Assembly (NCBI RefSeq): GCF_019139815.1
Contig: NZ_CP077079.1
Span: forward strand, 124,001 to 188,000
DNA from: Pseudomonas asgharzadehiana
GTDB lineage: Bacteria > Pseudomonadota > Gammaproteobacteria > Pseudomonadales > Pseudomonadaceae
Direction of reading: 5' to 3'
DNA length: 64,000 bases
Part shown: positions 44,735 to 56,698 of the stretch, one piece after another
Layout: every line of letters begins with the position of its first letter
How positions within the stretch are numbered: the stretch's first letter is position 1
Program-made: the position numbers and the translations under genes
Notes under the pieces: model-generated
What the model was told of the DNA's origin: nothing
Databases searched by the model: none
What the model saw: the letters and a program-made list of their open reading frames with translations, nothing else

Positions 44735-47012
44735 ACGTCTGACACCGCTGCTGGCAGCAGCGGCGGTGCTGGCGGGGTTGCGGTGGTGGCCCCATGCGCC
44801 GCTGGAACAAGCCGTCACCTCCTCCAGGGTGGTGCTGGCTGACGATGGCTCGCTGTTGCGCATGACCCTCGCGGATGACGGCCAATACCGCCTGTGGCTA
44901 CCGCTGGAGCGGATTTCGCCGACATTGGTCGAGGCGTTGCTCCTCAAGGAAGACCGCAATTTCTACTGGCACCCAGGGGTCAATCCTGCGGCGTTGCTGC
45001 GTGCGGCCATGGCCACTTACAGCGGCGGCCAACGCCAGGGCGGCTCGACCTTGAGCATGCAACTGGCACGACGCCTGTGGGACCTGAACACCCGCCAGAT
45101 CCCCGGCAAAGTGCAGCAGATGGCGTTGGCGCTGTGGCTGGAGGCGCGCTACAGCAAGCACGACATTCTTGAGGCCTACCTGAACCTGGCCCCCATGGGC
45201 GGCAATATCGAAGGCGCCGAGGCGGCGAGCCGCATCTACTTTGGCAAATCGTCGGCGCAGTTGTCGTTGTCCGAAGCCTTGGCATTGGCGGTTATCCCAC
45301 AACAGCCGGGGCGGCGCGCGCGCTTCGGCCCCTCGCTGCAAACCGCGCGGCTGCGCCTGATGAATGACTGGCGCGAAACTTATCCACACGACCCGCGCAA
45401 TGACAGTTTGCTGGACTTGCCGCTGGAGGCGCGCAACCGCCAGCAGATCCCGTTTCTGGCGCCGCACCTGAGCGAACAACTGTTGGCGTCCCAGGCCGGC
45501 AATGAATTGAATAGCACCCTTAACCTGCCCTTGCAGCAGTTGCTCGAACGCCTGATCACCGGCTTTATTGCCGAGCGGCGCAGCACCGGCGTGGAAAACG
45601 CCACGGCGATCCTGATCGACAGCCGCGACCAGAGCGTCAAGGCCCTGGTGGGTTCGGCGGATTACTTATCCACAGGCATCCACGGGCAAGTGAATGGCGT
45701 GCTGTCGCGCCGCTCGCCAGGGTCGACGCTCAAGCCGTTTCTCTATGGGCTGGCGCTGGACCAGGGGGTGATTCACCCCATGAGTATCCTTAAGGACTTG
45801 CCGAGTAACTTCGGCTACTTCCAACCGGAAAACTTCGACGGCAGTTTTGTCGGGCCGCTGACCGCGCGAGATGCCTTGATCCGTAGTCGCAATATCCCGG
45901 CGGTGTGGCTGGCCAGCCAGGTTAAATCGCCTTCGCTGTATGGGTTGCTGCAACGCGCCGGTATCAAGGGCCTGCGCGACGAAAGCCATTACGGCCTGGC
46001 CTTGGCGCTTGGCGGCGGCGAGATGACCCCCGAGGAGCTGGCGCGGCTGTATGTGATGCTGGCTGGCGACGGGCACCTGCGGCCGTTGCGCTACTTGCAG
46101 GAGCAACCGCAGGCCACTGGTGCGCAACTGCTCACGCCCCAGGCAGCCTTTATGGTGCGCGACATGCTGCGCCGCAACCCGCGCCCGGATGGCCTGCCCG
46201 CCCGACAGTGGCGCACCGCATGGAAAACCGGCACCTCGTGGGGCTTTCACGATGCGTGGAGCGCCGGCCTGGTCGGCCCCTACGTGCTGGTGGTGTGGGT
46301 GGGCAACTTCGATGGCCGGCCGAACCCGGCGTTTATCGGCGCCAAGACCGCCGCGCCGCTGTTCTTTCGCATCGCTGACGCCCTGCCGCTGGCCTTGCCG
46401 ACGGTGGCGATCAAAGCCGATAAACCACCCGCCGGTCTGGTGCGCATCGACGTCTGCGCGGCGTCGGGCGAGCTGCCCAATCGCTGGTGCCCGCAAACCC
46501 GCAAGACCTGGTATATCCCTGGCGTCTCACCGATTCGCGTGTCCAACCTGCATCGCCCGGTGCTAATCGACACCCGCACCGGCAAGGCCGCCTGCCCGCC
46601 GTTCGACCCGCAGTACACCCGCGAAGAAATCTTCGAATTCTGGCCCAGCGACGTGCAACGCCTGTACCGCGCCGCAGGCCTGCCTCGCCGCACGCCGCCG
46701 AACGTGATGAAAAATTGCCGGCCCAACCGCATCAGCGACCAGAGCGAGGCGCCGCAGATCCGCTCACCGCTGACTCAAGTAAGTTATCAGTTGCGCCTGT
46801 CCCAGCCCCAGGAAAGCATCCCGTTGAACGCGAATGCGGCCAGCGATGCGGCGACGCTGTATTGGTTTGCTGATCAAACCTTGATCGGCCAGGGCCCGCC
46901 GCAAACAACACTGAACTGGCGGCCGGGCAAGTCCGGGGAGTATCGGTTGCGGGTGAGCGATGATCAGGGGCGCACTGCGAGTCGCGGGTTGAGGGTGGAG
47001 TTTGTGCCTTGA
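44715..47012 (+). CDS. pbpC: Penicillin-binding protein 1C
   Basis: 765 residues from a TTG at 44715 inside the alpha-2-macroglobulin gene (MKLPSLKRLTPLLAAAAVLAGL, a signal anchor). Transglycosylase motifs KEDRNFYWHPG and GGSTLSMQLAR, transpeptidase motifs SPGSTLKP (SxxK), SRNIP (SxN) and WKTGTSWG (KTG), then the BiPBP_C domain (about 680-765). Builds glycan strands and possibly cross-links in the periplasm. The pairing with alpha-2-macroglobulin is widespread and suggests that wall repair accompanies protease defence. No terminator seen after it. Confidence 0.95.
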   Translation: MKLPSLKRLTPLLAAAAVLAGLRWWPHAPLEQAVTSSRVVLADDGSLLRMTLADDGQYRLWLPLERISPTLVEALLLKEDRNFYWHPGVNPAALLRAAMATYSGGQRQGGSTLSMQLARRLWDLNTRQIPGKVQQMALALWLEARYSKHDILEAYLNLAPMGGNIEGAEAASRIYFGKSSAQLSLSEALALAVIPQQPGRRARFGPSLQTARLRLMNDWRETYPHDPRNDSLLDLPLEARNRQQIPFLAPHLSEQLLASQAGNELNSTLNLPLQQLLERLITGFIAERRSTGVENATAILIDSRDQSVKALVGSADYLSTGIHGQVNGVLSRRSPGSTLKPFLYGLALDQGVIHPMSILKDLPSNFGYFQPENFDGSFVGPLTARDALIRSRNIPAVWLASQVKSPSLYGLLQRAGIKGLRDESHYGLALALGGGEMTPEELARLYVMLAGDGHLRPLRYLQEQPQATGAQLLTPQAAFMVRDMLRRNPRPDGLPARQWRTAWKTGTSWGFHDAWSAGLVGPYVLVVWVGNFDGRPNPAFIGAKTAAPLFFRIADALPLALPTVAIKADKPPAGLVRIDVCAASGELPNRWCPQTRKTWYIPGVSPIRVSNLHRPVLIDTRTGKAACPPFDPQYTREEIFEFWPSDVQRLYRAAGLPRRTPPNVMKNCRPNRISDQSEAPQIRSPLTQVSYQLRLSQPQESIPLNANAASDAATLYWFADQTLIGQGPPQTTLNWRPGKSGEYRLRVSDDQGRTASRGLRVEFVP

Positions 47013-47051
47013 GTGCCTCAATACCTTTGGAAGGCTGGTGAGCCGAGGAGG

Positions 47052-47420
47052 CTACTCAACCAGTTCACGATAATCGGACTCCCCTCCCCCCACCGCACCC
47101 GACAACCACCCCCAAACAAAACTCAGGGTAGTGCGCCCAGACTTATCCACAGCCACCGTGCCGCGCGACCAACCGGACAGCAGTTCACCGTCCAGCGTCA
47201 GGCACTGGAAAAGCAGCTCGATGGTATCGGCGCCAGTTACGCGTCCGACTTGCGTGCCCAAGCGAATTCGACCGCCCTGGTAGGTACTGGAAATAGCGTC
47301 ACCCTCGACCCGGTAGTGAAACACCGTGCCGGCGCCGGATAGCCCGTGGGTATTGTGGCTGACCGCAAATCGGCGATTGTGCAAACGCTCGCCGAGTTGG
47401 GAAAAGACAGGTGTCATCAC
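47052..47420 (-). CDS. Small conserved protein downstream of glmS (unknown)
   Basis: 122 residues from GTG 47420, or 121 from ATG 47417; AAGGA spacing slightly favours the GTG. No signal. Beta-rich sequence with FAVSHNTHGLSGAGTVFHYRVEGDAI, YQGGRIRLGTQVG, LLFQCLTLDGELLSGWSRGTV and a closing LSFVWGWLSG. It resembles a small lipocalin-like family often labelled N-acetylglutamate synthase without support; I assign no function. It lies 59 bases after glmS on the same strand, behind a strong stem-loop, so expression may come from read-through. Confidence 0.65.
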   Translation of the reverse strand: MMTPVFSQLGERLHNRRFAVSHNTHGLSGAGTVFHYRVEGDAISSTYQGGRIRLGTQVGRVTGADTIELLFQCLTLDGELLSGWSRGTVAVDKSGRTTLSFVWGWLSGAVGGGESDYRELVE

Positions 47421-47438
47421 TGTCGCATCCTTGCGTGG

Positions 47439-47470
47439 GCGCCTGGAGATCCAACGGGGCCTCCAGGCGC
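47439..47470. other. Stem-loop after glmS
   Basis: GCGCCTGGAG (47439-47448) and CTCCAGGCGC (47461-47470), a perfect 10-bp stem with a 12-base loop, 9 bases beyond the glmS stop. No T run, so it is either a weak terminator or an mRNA 3' stabiliser. Confidence 0.6.
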
Positions 47471-47478
47471 AGGGCGGG

Positions 47479-49311
47479 TTATTCCACGGTCACCGACTTG
47501 GCCAGGTTGCGCGGCTGGTCGACGTCGGTGCCCTTCAACACCGCCACGTAGTACGACAACAACTGCAGCGGGATGGTGTAGAGGATCGGCGACAGGGTGT
47601 CGTTGATATGCGGCATGTTGATGACGTGGGTACCTTCGCCATTAGTCATGCCGGCCTTCTCGTCAGCGAAGACCACCAGTTGGCCGCCACGTGCGCGCAC
47701 TTCCTGCAGGTTGGATTTGAGCTTTTCCAGCAGTTCGTTGTTCGGCGCGACGGTGACCACCGGCATGTCGTCATCCACCAGGGCCAATGGGCCGTGTTTG
47801 AGCTCACCGGCCGGGTAGGCTTCGGCGTGAATGTAAGAGATTTCCTTGAGCTTGAGGGAACCTTCCATCGCCACCGGGTATTGCGCGCCACGGCCGAGGA
47901 ACAGGGTGTGGTTTTTGTCGGCGAACAACTCGGCGACTTTTTCCACAACGCTGTCCATGGCCAGGGCTTCGCCCAGGCGGGTCGGCAGGCGGCGCAGTTC
48001 TTCCACCAGGGTGGCTTCGACGCCGTCGGCCAGGGTACCGCGCACTTGGCCCAGGGACAGGGTCAACAGCAGCAGGCCCACCAGTTGGGTAGTGAAGGCT
48101 TTGGTAGAGGCCACGCCGATTTCGCGACCGGCCTGGGTCAGCAGGGTCAGGTCTGACTCACGCACCAATGAGCTGATGCTGACGTTGCAGATCGCCAGGC
48201 TGGCGAGGAAGCCCAGCTCTTTGGCATTACGCAGGGCGGCCAGGGTGTCGGCGGTTTCGCCGGACTGGGAGATGGTCACGAACAGGGTATCGGGCTGCAC
48301 CACCACTTTGCGGTAGCGGAACTCGCTGGCCACTTCGACCTGGCACGGGATGCCGGCCAGTTCTTCCAGCCAGTAACGGGCAACCATGCCGGCGTGGTAG
48401 CTGGTGCCACAAGCGACGATCTGCACATTGCGCACTTTGGCGAACAACTCGGCGGCTTGTGGGCCGAACGCGTTGACCAGCACTTGCTTGTCACCCAGAC
48501 GACCTTCCAGGGTGCGTTGCACCACGGCCGGTTGCTCGTGGATTTCCTTGAGCATGAAGTGGCGGTATTCGCCTTTGTCGGCCGCTTCGGCGCCGTCGCG
48601 GTATTGCACGGCTTCGCGCTCGACGGAGTTGCCGTTCACGTCCCAGATCTGCACGCTTTCGCGGCGAATGTCGGCGATATCGCCTTCTTCCAGGTACATG
48701 AAGCGGTCAGTAACCTGGCGCAGGGCCAGTTGGTCGGAGGCAAGGAAGTTTTCCCCCAGGCCCAGGCCGATCACCAGCGGGCTGCCACTGCGGGCGGCGA
48801 CCACACGGTCAGGCTGGCTGGCGCTGATTACCGCCAGGCCGTAGGCGCCATGCAGTTCCTTGACCGTAGCCTTGAGCGCGGTGGTCAGGTCGCTGTGGTC
48901 CTTGAGTTTGTGGTTGAGCAGGTGGGCGATGACTTCGGTGTCGGTGTCGGAGGTGAACACGTAGCCCAGGCTTTTGAGTTGTTCGCGCAGCGCTTCGTGG
49001 TTTTCGATGATGCCGTTGTGCACCACCGCCAGGTCGCCGGAGAAGTGGGGGTGGGCGTTACGTTCACACGGCGCACCGTGGGTTGCCCAGCGGGTGTGGG
49101 CAATGCCCAGGCGGCCAACCAGCGGCTCGCCGGCCAGGGCCTGGTCCAACTCACTGACCTTGCCCGGGCGACGCACACGCTCAAGCTTGCCGGCGTTGGT
49201 GAAAACCGCCACGCCCGCGCTGTCGTAGCCGCGGTATTCCAGGCGCTTGAGGCCTTCGATCAGGATGGCGGTAACGTTACGTTCGGCAACTGCGCCAACA
49301 ATTCCACACAT
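47479..49311 (-). CDS. glmS: Glutamine-fructose-6-phosphate aminotransferase
   Basis: 610 residues. First step to UDP-GlcNAc: fructose-6-P + Gln to glucosamine-6-P. N-terminal class II glutaminase from Cys2 ([12 protein letters not shown]) with [17 protein letters not shown] and [13 protein letters not shown]; two SIS domains (about 285-425 and 455-600) with [24 protein letters not shown], and the C-terminal [15 protein letters not shown]. The gene lies 10 bases downstream of glmR on the same strand. Confidence 0.97.
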   Translation of the reverse strand: MCGIVGAVAERNVTAILIEGLKRLEYRGYDSAGVAVFTNAGKLERVRRPGKVSELDQALAGEPLVGRLGIAHTRWATHGAPCERNAHPHFSGDLAVVHNGIIENHEALREQLKSLGYVFTSDTDTEVIAHLLNHKLKDHSDLTTALKATVKELHGAYGLAVISASQPDRVVAARSGSPLVIGLGLGENFLASDQLALRQVTDRFMYLEEGDIADIRRESVQIWDVNGNSVEREAVQYRDGAEAADKGEYRHFMLKEIHEQPAVVQRTLEGRLGDKQVLVNAFGPQAAELFAKVRNVQIVACGTSYHAGMVARYWLEELAGIPCQVEVASEFRYRKVVVQPDTLFVTISQSGETADTLAALRNAKELGFLASLAICNVSISSLVRESDLTLLTQAGREIGVASTKAFTTQLVGLLLLTLSLGQVRGTLADGVEATLVEELRRLPTRLGEALAMDSVVEKVAELFADKNHTLFLGRGAQYPVAMEGSLKLKEISYIHAEAYPAGELKHGPLALVDDDMPVVTVAPNNELLEKLKSNLQEVRARGGQLVVFADEKAGMTNGEGTHVINMPHINDTLSPILYTIPLQLLSYYVAVLKGTDVDQPRNLAKSVTVE

Positions 49312-49321
49312 GGTGCTTCTC

Positions 49322-50089
49322 CTAGATGATTGCCGCGCATATCAGCGTAATGCCGCGGGCTTGGATCTGGTCGCGGGCCTCAAGCGGCAGGCGATCATCG
49401 GTAATGAGGGTATGGACGCTGCTCCAGGGCAGCTCCAGGTTGGGAATCTTGCGGCCGATCTTGTCGGACTCGACCATCACCACCACTTCACGGGCGACCT
49501 CGGCCATCACACGGCTCAGGCCCAGCAGTTCGTTGAAGGTGGTAGTACCGCGCTCCAGATCGATGCCATCGGCGCCAATGAACAGTTGATCAAAGTCGTA
49601 GGAGCGCAGTACCTGCTCGGCGACCTGACCCTGGAATGAATCCGAATGCGGGTCCCAGGTGCCGCCGGTCATCAGCAATACCGGCTCGTGTTCCAGTTCG
49701 CTCAACGCGCTGGCCACGTGCAAGGAATTGGTCATCACCACCAGGCCGGGTTGGTGCCCGAGTTCGGGGATCATGGCGGCGGTGGTGCTGCCGCTGTCGA
49801 TGATGATGCGGGCGTGTTCGCGCAAGCGCTTCACGGCAGCACGGGCGATGGCACGTTTGTAGGTTGAGATGGGTTGGGCAGGGTCGCCGACCAGTTCCTG
49901 GGGCATGGTGATCGCGCCACCGTAGCGGCGCAACAGCAAGCCATTGCTTTCCAGCGCGGCTAAATCCTTGCGGATGGTGACTTCTGACGTTTCGAAACGC
50001 TTGGCCAATTCGTCCACGCTGACTTCGCCTTGTTCGTTGAGCAAGGTCAGGATGTTGTGGCGTCGTTGGGGTGTATTTCGTTTCGACAT
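49322..50089 (-). CDS. glmR: DeoR-family regulator GlmR
   Basis: 255 residues from ATG 50089 ([17 protein letters not shown]), chosen over an upstream ATG because it begins at the DeoR helix-turn-helix. N-terminal winged HTH (about 8-60: [24 protein letters not shown]) and a DeoR sugar-phosphate sensor domain with [30 protein letters not shown] and VESDKIGR. In P. aeruginosa the syntenic gene is glmR, which controls amino-sugar genes. It precedes glmS and has TTTCG-repeat operators in front. Confidence 0.92.
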   Translation of the reverse strand: MSKRNTPQRRHNILTLLNEQGEVSVDELAKRFETSEVTIRKDLAALESNGLLLRRYGGAITMPQELVGDPAQPISTYKRAIARAAVKRLREHARIIIDSGSTTAAMIPELGHQPGLVVMTNSLHVASALSELEHEPVLLMTGGTWDPHSDSFQGQVAEQVLRSYDFDQLFIGADGIDLERGTTTFNELLGLSRVMAEVAREVVVMVESDKIGRKIPNLELPWSSVHTLITDDRLPLEARDQIQARGITLICAAII

Positions 50090-50100
50090 GGCAGTGATAA

Positions 50101-50148
50101 GTTTCGTTTCGAAAGATAACGAAGGCAATCAAAACCTATTAGCGAAAG
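50101..50148. promoter_or_regulatory. Candidate GlmR/DeoR operator (TTTCG repeats)
   Basis: Repeated TTTCG units in the glmR upstream region: plus strand TTTCGTTTCG at 50102-50111, minus strand CTTTCG at 50115-50110 and 50148-50143 and CTTCG at 50124-50120. The close spacing resembles AgaR-type DeoR operators. Autoregulation is inferred. Confidence 0.5.
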
Positions 50149-50194
50149 ATCGTCAAGCGCCGGACCGCATTTTTTGTTAACGACGCAGAGCAGA

Positions 50195-50282
50195 TGTGGG
50201 AGGGGGCTTGCTCCCGATAGCGGTGTATCAGTGGCATATAAGTGCCTGACACACTGCTATCGGGAGCAAACCCCCTCCCACA
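50195..50282. repeat. REP doublet (REPIN), GI type
   Basis: GTGGGAGGGGGCTTGC at 50196-50211 and GCAAACCCCCTCCCAC (one mismatch) at 50266-50281, with CGATAGC / GCTATCG extensions. Located between glmR and the co-directional glmU. Confidence 0.93.
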
Positions 50283-50316
50283 TTGGAGTTATGTGGCCGG
50301 TGAGGCTGTGGATAAC

Positions 50317-51684
50317 TCAGGTCTTTTTGATTTTGACCGGGCGTTTCCAACCGTCGATGTTGCGTTGGCGGGCGCGGGCGACGGCCAACTGGGACTTATC
50401 CACATTCTGGTTGATGGTTGAGCCTGCTGCGGTGCTGGCGCCATCGTCGAGAGTAACGGGGGCGACCAACGAATTGTTGGAGCCAATAAAGACGTCTGCA
50501 CCGATGGTGGTCTGGTGCTTATTGGCGCCATCGTAATTGCACGTGATAGTGCCAGCGCCAATGTTGGTACGCGCCCCCACCGTGGCATCACCCAAATAGG
50601 TCAAATGGCCGACTTTAGCCTCGTCACCCAATTGGGCATTTTTCATTTCAACAAAGTTACCCACATGTGCCTTGGCTCCCAGCATGCTACCGGGACGCAA
50701 ACGTGCGAACGGGCCGGCATCGCTGCCCTCGCCCATCACGGCACCGTCGATATGGCTGTTGGCTTTCACCACCACGCCCTTGCGCAGGGTGCTGTCCTTG
50801 ATCACGCAGTTCGGGCCAATCACCACGTCGTCTTCGATGATCACGCGGCCTTCGAGGACCACGTTGATATCGATCAATACGTCGCGGCCTACCGTGACCT
50901 CACCGCGTACATCGAAGCGAGCCGGGTCGCGCAGGGTGACGCCCTGGGCCATCAGGCGGCGGCCTTCGCGCAGTTGGTAGTGGCGCTCCAGCTCTGCAAG
51001 CTGCTTGCGGTCGTTGGCGCCCTGCACTTCCATCGGGTCGTGGGGCTGCTCGGTGGCGACCACCAGGCCGTCACTCACCGCCATCTCGATGACGTCGGTG
51101 AGGTAGTACTCGCCTTGGGCGTTGTTGTTCGACAGGCGGCTCATCCAGTCGGCGAGCTTGTTGGCCGGGACGGCGAGGATGCCGGTATTGCCTTCGGTGA
51201 TGGCGCGTTGGGCTTCGCTGGCGTCCTTGTGTTCCACGATGGCGGCGACCTTGCCGTCGGCATTACGCACGATGCGTCCGTAACCGGTGGGGTCTTCCAG
51301 TTCGACGGTGAGCAGGCCCATCTGACCAGGCACTACGTGCTTGAGCAGACGTTGCAAGGTTTCCACTTCAATCAGCGGCACGTCGCCATAGAGGATCAGC
51401 ACCGTGTCGGCGCTGATGAACGGCACGGCTTGCGCGGTGGCGTGGCCGGTGCCCAGTTGCTTGTCTTGCAGTACGAAATTCAGGTCATCGGCGGCCAGAC
51501 GTTCACGTACCACATCGGCACCGTGGCCGATGACCACGTGGATACGTTGCGGACTCAGCTGCCGGGCGCTGTGGATAACATGGCCAAGCATGGAATTACC
51601 GGCCACCGGGTGCAGCACCTTGGGCAGGGCCGAACGCATACGGGTGCCCTGGCCTGCGGCGAGAATGACGATTTCAAGAGACAT
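50317..51684 (-). CDS. glmU: Bifunctional UDP-GlcNAc pyrophosphorylase / glucosamine-1-P acetyltransferase
   Basis: 455 residues. N-terminal uridylyltransferase with [20 protein letters not shown] (about 9-28), LYGDVPLI and [13 protein letters not shown]-terminal left-handed beta-helix acetyltransferase (about 250-455) with [24 protein letters not shown] and [12 protein letters not shown]. Final steps to UDP-GlcNAc for peptidoglycan and LPS. It lies between the atp operon terminator and a REPIN preceding glmR, in the usual pseudomonad order. Confidence 0.97.
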   Translation of the reverse strand: MSLEIVILAAGQGTRMRSALPKVLHPVAGNSMLGHVIHSARQLSPQRIHVVIGHGADVVRERLAADDLNFVLQDKQLGTGHATAQAVPFISADTVLILYGDVPLIEVETLQRLLKHVVPGQMGLLTVELEDPTGYGRIVRNADGKVAAIVEHKDASEAQRAITEGNTGILAVPANKLADWMSRLSNNNAQGEYYLTDVIEMAVSDGLVVATEQPHDPMEVQGANDRKQLAELERHYQLREGRRLMAQGVTLRDPARFDVRGEVTVGRDVLIDINVVLEGRVIIEDDVVIGPNCVIKDSTLRKGVVVKANSHIDGAVMGEGSDAGPFARLRPGSMLGAKAHVGNFVEMKNAQLGDEAKVGHLTYLGDATVGARTNIGAGTITCNYDGANKHQTTIGADVFIGSNNSLVAPVTLDDGASTAAGSTINQNVDKSQLAVARARQRNIDGWKRPVKIKKT

Positions 51685-51749
51685 GAATGGCTACCAATCC
51701 TGGGCGGTCCGGCTTCAGACCAGAGAAGTGTTTTGCAAAAAAAGAAAAA

Positions 51750-51772
51750 GGGTAGCCGAGGCTACCCTTTTT
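51750..51772. terminator. Bidirectional-looking terminator of the atp operon
   Basis: GGGTAGCC (51750-51757), GAG, GCTACCC (51761-51767), with A-rich sequence on the glmU side and T-run on the other: on the minus strand the stem is followed by TTTTTCTTTTTTT. It closes the atpC transcript before glmU. Confidence 0.92.
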
Positions 51773-51807
51773 AATCAATCGCGCATGAAGCATGACGGCG
51801 TGGCCGC

Positions 51808-52224
51808 TTACTTCTTGCGGATCTGCTGGAGAGTACGCAGCTGGGCTGCGGCCTCGGCCAGACGGACTGCAGCAGCGCTGTAGTCGAAGTCTGCGCCTTT
51901 TTCGTTCAGCGCCTTCTCGGCAGCCTTGACGGCTTCCTGAGCGGAGGCTTCATCCAGGTCGCCAGCACGTTGCACGGTGTCGGCAAGTACCTTGACCATG
52001 TTCGGCTGAACTTCGAGGAAACCACCGGAGATGTAAAACACCTCCTTTTCCCCGCCTTGCTTGGTCAACGTGATCGGACCTGGCTTCAAGCTGGTAATCA
52101 ACGGGGCGTGACCCATGGCGATACCAAGATCACCCAGGTCGCCGTGCGCTGTTACAAACTCGACCAGACCGGAGAAAATTTCTCCTTCCGCGCTGACGAT
52201 ATCGCAATGGACTGTCATAGCCAT
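51808..52224 (-). CDS. atpC: ATP synthase epsilon subunit
   Basis: 138 residues; start MAMTVHCD has GAGG seven bases upstream. F1 central-stalk subunit that couples rotation and inhibits hydrolysis. The N-terminal beta-barrel ([35 protein letters not shown]) and C-terminal helical hairpin ([21 protein letters not shown]) are complete. Last gene of the atp operon, 44 bases after atpD with a hairpin between them. Confidence 0.96.
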   Translation of the reverse strand: MAMTVHCDIVSAEGEIFSGLVEFVTAHGDLGDLGIAMGHAPLITSLKPGPITLTKQGGEKEVFYISGGFLEVQPNMVKVLADTVQRAGDLDEASAQEAVKAAEKALNEKGADFDYSAAAVRLAEAAAQLRTLQQIRKK

Positions 52225-52244
52225 CTGATTGCCTCAACCTGATG

Positions 52245-52264
52245 AGCGCCCGTTTCCGGGCGCT
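52245..52264. other. Intercistronic stem-loop atpD-atpC
   Basis: AGCGCCCG, TTTC loop, CGGGCGCT: perfect 8-bp stem in the 44-bp gap. Probably a differential-stability or partial-termination element. Confidence 0.6.
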
Positions 52265-52268
52265 TGGA

Positions 52269-53672
<1,404 letters not shown>

Positions 53673-54533
53673 TTAAACCGCGGCAGCGCCGCCGACGATT
53701 TCCGAGATCTCTTGGGTGATCGCAGCCTGACGCGCCTTGTTGTAGATCAGCTGCAAATCGCTGATCAGATCACCGGCGTTATCGGTAGCGTTTTTCATCG
53801 CGATCATCCGCGCCGCTTGTTCAGCTGCGTTGTTCTCGACCACCGCCTGGTACACCTGCGACTCCACGTAGCGCACCATCAAGCCGTCAAGCAGCTCTTT
53901 GGCGTCTGGTTCGTAGAGGTAGTCCCAGTGGTGCTTGAGTTCCTGATCCGGGGTCGCCACCAGTGGAATCAACTGCTCCACGGTTGGCTGCTGGGTCATG
54001 GTGTTGATGAACTTGTTGGATACCACGGACAGGCGGTCAATCCGGCCTTCCAGGTACGCATCCAGCATCACCTTCACACTGCCGATCAAATCATTGATCG
54101 ACGGCTCTTCACCCAGGTGGCTGATAGCTGCAACGACGTTACCGCCGAAGTTGCGGAAAAAGGCCGCACCCTTGCTACCAACAACACACAGATCGATCTC
54201 GACGCCGTTTTCGCGGTTTACCGCCATGTCCTTGACCAGGGCCTTGAACAGGTTGGTATTCAAACCACCGCACAAACCACGGTCACTGCTCACTACCACA
54301 TAACCCGCACGCTTAACTTCGCGGCCGATCATGAACGGGTGGCGGTATTCCGGGTTGGCGTTGGCCAGATGCCCAATTACCTGGCGGATACGCTCCGCAT
54401 AAGGACGGCTAGCAGCCATGCGCATTTGTGCCTTGCGCATTTTGCTGACCGCCACTTTTTCCATGGCGCTGGTAATTTTTTGCGTGCTTTTGATGCTCGC
54501 AATCTTACTGCGAATCTCTTTTGCGCCTGCCAT
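53673..54533 (-). CDS. atpG: ATP synthase gamma subunit
   Basis: 286 residues, rotor shaft of F1. N-terminal helix [21 protein letters not shown], conserved [12 protein letters not shown], and C-terminal helix [22 protein letters not shown] contacting the catalytic hexamer. Fifty bases with a 10-bp hairpin separate it from atpA. Confidence 0.97.
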   Translation of the reverse strand: MAGAKEIRSKIASIKSTQKITSAMEKVAVSKMRKAQMRMAASRPYAERIRQVIGHLANANPEYRHPFMIGREVKRAGYVVVSSDRGLCGGLNTNLFKALVKDMAVNRENGVEIDLCVVGSKGAAFFRNFGGNVVAAISHLGEEPSINDLIGSVKVMLDAYLEGRIDRLSVVSNKFINTMTQQPTVEQLIPLVATPDQELKHHWDYLYEPDAKELLDGLMVRYVESQVYQAVVENNAAEQAARMIAMKNATDNAGDLISDLQLIYNKARQAAITQEISEIVGGAAAV

Positions 54534-54554
54534 GTAACACCTATCAGGTTAGCA

Positions 54555-54578
54555 AGCGGGAGCCTTGCGGCTCCCGCT
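54555..54578. other. Intercistronic stem-loop atpA-atpG
   Basis: AGCGGGAGCC, TTGC loop, GGCTCCCGCT: perfect 10-bp stem between the atpA stop and atpG start. No T run, so likely an RNA stability or processing signal. Confidence 0.65.
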
Positions 54579-54583
54579 GCGGC

Positions 54584-56128
54584 TTACCAGGTTTGGGTGG
54601 CCTTGAACTTCTCGATACCGGCTTTCATGCCAGCGTCGATATCGTCATTGAAGTCACCCTTCACGTTGATCTTCGCCATCAATTCGGCGTGATCGCGGTT
54701 GAAGTAAGCAATCAGCGCTTGTTCAAAGCTGCCGACCTTGGCGATTTCAACGTCGGTCAGGAACCCACGCTCAGCGGCATACAGCGACAACGCCATGTCA
54801 GCGATCGACATTGGGGCGTATTGCTTCTGCTTCATCAGCTCGGTAACGCGCTGACCATGCTCAAGTTGCTTACGGGTCGCTTCGTCCAGGTCAGATGCGA
54901 ACTGGGCGAATGCCGCCAGTTCACGGTACTGAGCCAGAGCGGTACGGATACCACCGGAGAGCTTCTTGATGATCTTGGTCTGAGCGGCACCACCCACACG
55001 GGATACCGAAACACCGGCGTTCACTGCAGGACGGATGCCTGAGTTGAACATGGCCGATTCCAGGAAGATCTGACCGTCGGTGATGGAAATCACGTTGGTC
55101 GGAACGAACGCGGAAACGTCGCCAGCCTGGGTTTCGATGATCGGCAGTGCGGTCAGGGAACCGGTTTTTCCGGTCACTGCGCCGTTGGTGAACTTCTCTA
55201 CATACTCTTCCGAAACGCGGGATGCGCGCTCCAGCAGACGGGAGTGGAGATAGAACACGTCGCCTGGGTAAGCTTCACGGCCTGGTGGACGGCGCAACAG
55301 CAGGGAGATCTGGCGATAAGCCACTGCCTGCTTGGACAGATCGTCATAAACGATCAGCGCGTCTTCACCGCGGTCGCGGAAGAATTCACCCATGGTGCAA
55401 CCGGAGTACGGTGCCAGGAATTGCAGCGCAGGAGATTCCGAAGCACTGGCAGCCACGATGATCGTGTTGGCCAGGGCGCCGTTTTCTTCCAGCTTGCGAA
55501 CCACGTTGGCGATGGTCGATTGCTTCTGACCAATAGCGACGTAGACGCAGAAAATGCCGCTGTTCTTCTGGTTGATGATCGCGTCGATGGCCAGAGCGGT
55601 TTTACCGATCTGACGGTCACCGATGATCAGCTCACGCTGGCCACGGCCGACAGGAATCATGGCATCGACAGCCTTGTAGCCAGTCTGTACAGGCTGGTCT
55701 ACCGACTTACGCCAGATCACGCCTGGAGCAACTTTCTCGACCGCGTCGGTCTCGGTGTTGCCCAGTGGACCTTTACCGTCAACAGGGTTACCCAGTGCGT
55801 CGACTACGCGACCCAGCAGTTCCTTACCAACCGGAACTTCGAGGATGCGGCCTGTGCACTTGGCGCTCATGCCTTCAGCCAGACTGGTGTATGCGCCCAA
55901 TACAACGGCACCTACGGAGTCTTGCTCCAGGTTGAGGGCCATACCGTAGACGCCGCCCGGAAACTCGATCATCTCGCCGTACATAACGTCGGCCAGACCG
56001 TGAATCCGCACGATGCCGTCAGATACGCTGACGACAGTGCCTTCGTTACGGGCTTGGGAGGTCACATCGAGCTTGTCGATGCGGCCCTTGATAATTTCAC
56101 TTATTTCGGAAGGATTGAGTTGCTGCAT
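54584..56128 (-). CDS. atpA: ATP synthase alpha subunit
   Basis: 514 residues, regulatory F1 subunit. [17 protein letters not shown] start, P-loop [11 protein letters not shown], the signature [14 protein letters not shown] and C-terminal helical domain. Lies 21 bases after atpH. Confidence 0.98.
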   Translation of the reverse strand: MQQLNPSEISEIIKGRIDKLDVTSQARNEGTVVSVSDGIVRIHGLADVMYGEMIEFPGGVYGMALNLEQDSVGAVVLGAYTSLAEGMSAKCTGRILEVPVGKELLGRVVDALGNPVDGKGPLGNTETDAVEKVAPGVIWRKSVDQPVQTGYKAVDAMIPVGRGQRELIIGDRQIGKTALAIDAIINQKNSGIFCVYVAIGQKQSTIANVVRKLEENGALANTIIVAASASESPALQFLAPYSGCTMGEFFRDRGEDALIVYDDLSKQAVAYRQISLLLRRPPGREAYPGDVFYLHSRLLERASRVSEEYVEKFTNGAVTGKTGSLTALPIIETQAGDVSAFVPTNVISITDGQIFLESAMFNSGIRPAVNAGVSVSRVGGAAQTKIIKKLSGGIRTALAQYRELAAFAQFASDLDEATRKQLEHGQRVTELMKQKQYAPMSIADMALSLYAAERGFLTDVEIAKVGSFEQALIAYFNRDHAELMAKINVKGDFNDDIDAGMKAGIEKFKATQTW

Positions 56129-56149
56129 TGCTCTGCTGCCCCTTCAAAC

Positions 56150-56686
56150 TCAAGATTTCAATGCTTCGGCAAGATTCGCGAGTTTGCCGCGAATCGAGCC
56201 ATCGATAACCAGGTCGCCGGCGCGAATGACAACACCCCCAATGAGGGATGGGTCTTCCGCAACTTGCAGGCGCACTTCCCGGTCGAGTCGTGCACTGAGA
56301 ACCTTGGCGAGTTTGTCTTGCTGTTCTTGGTTCAATGCAAAAGCACTGGTGACTTCAACGTCTACCGACTTCTCTTGCTCAGCCTTGTACAGGTCGAACA
56401 GAGCGGCAATCTCCGGCAGAAGCAGGAGACGGTCGTTTTCGGCAATGACGTTGATGAAGTTCTGTGCCTTCACATCAAACTTGTCGCCGCACACTTCAAT
56501 AAAAGTGGCGGCCTTGTCTGCGCTCGTCAGTCGCGGGGCCTTGAGCACGCGCTGCATGGTGTCGTCTTGCGACACTGCTGCAGCCAGGCCGAGCATGGCT
56601 GACCAAGAGGCCAGCTGCTGGTGGGCCTGGGCGTGCTCGAAGGCTGCCTTAGCGTAAGGTCGGGCCAACGTGGTCAATTCTGCCAT
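56150..56686 (-). CDS. atpH: ATP synthase delta subunit
   Basis: 178 residues, peripheral-stalk subunit linking b dimer to the F1 top. N-terminal helical domain ([14 protein letters not shown]) and C-terminal [23 protein letters not shown] / [22 protein letters not shown] are typical. Twelve bases after atpF. Confidence 0.97.
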   Translation of the reverse strand: MAELTTLARPYAKAAFEHAQAHQQLASWSAMLGLAAAVSQDDTMQRVLKAPRLTSADKAATFIEVCGDKFDVKAQNFINVIAENDRLLLLPEIAALFDLYKAEQEKSVDVEVTSAFALNQEQQDKLAKVLSARLDREVRLQVAEDPSLIGGVVIRAGDLVIDGSIRGKLANLAEALKS

Positions 56687-56698
56687 GATCGCCCTCGC

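Noticed and set aside
42695..44959. Long minus-strand frame of about 750 codons
   Set aside because: Antisense to the alpha-2-macroglobulin with intact thioester motif and to the pbpC start; no family features.
47052..47420. N-acetylglutamate synthase
   Set aside because: A label often attached to this small family, but there is no GNAT or amino-acid kinase motif in the 122 residues.
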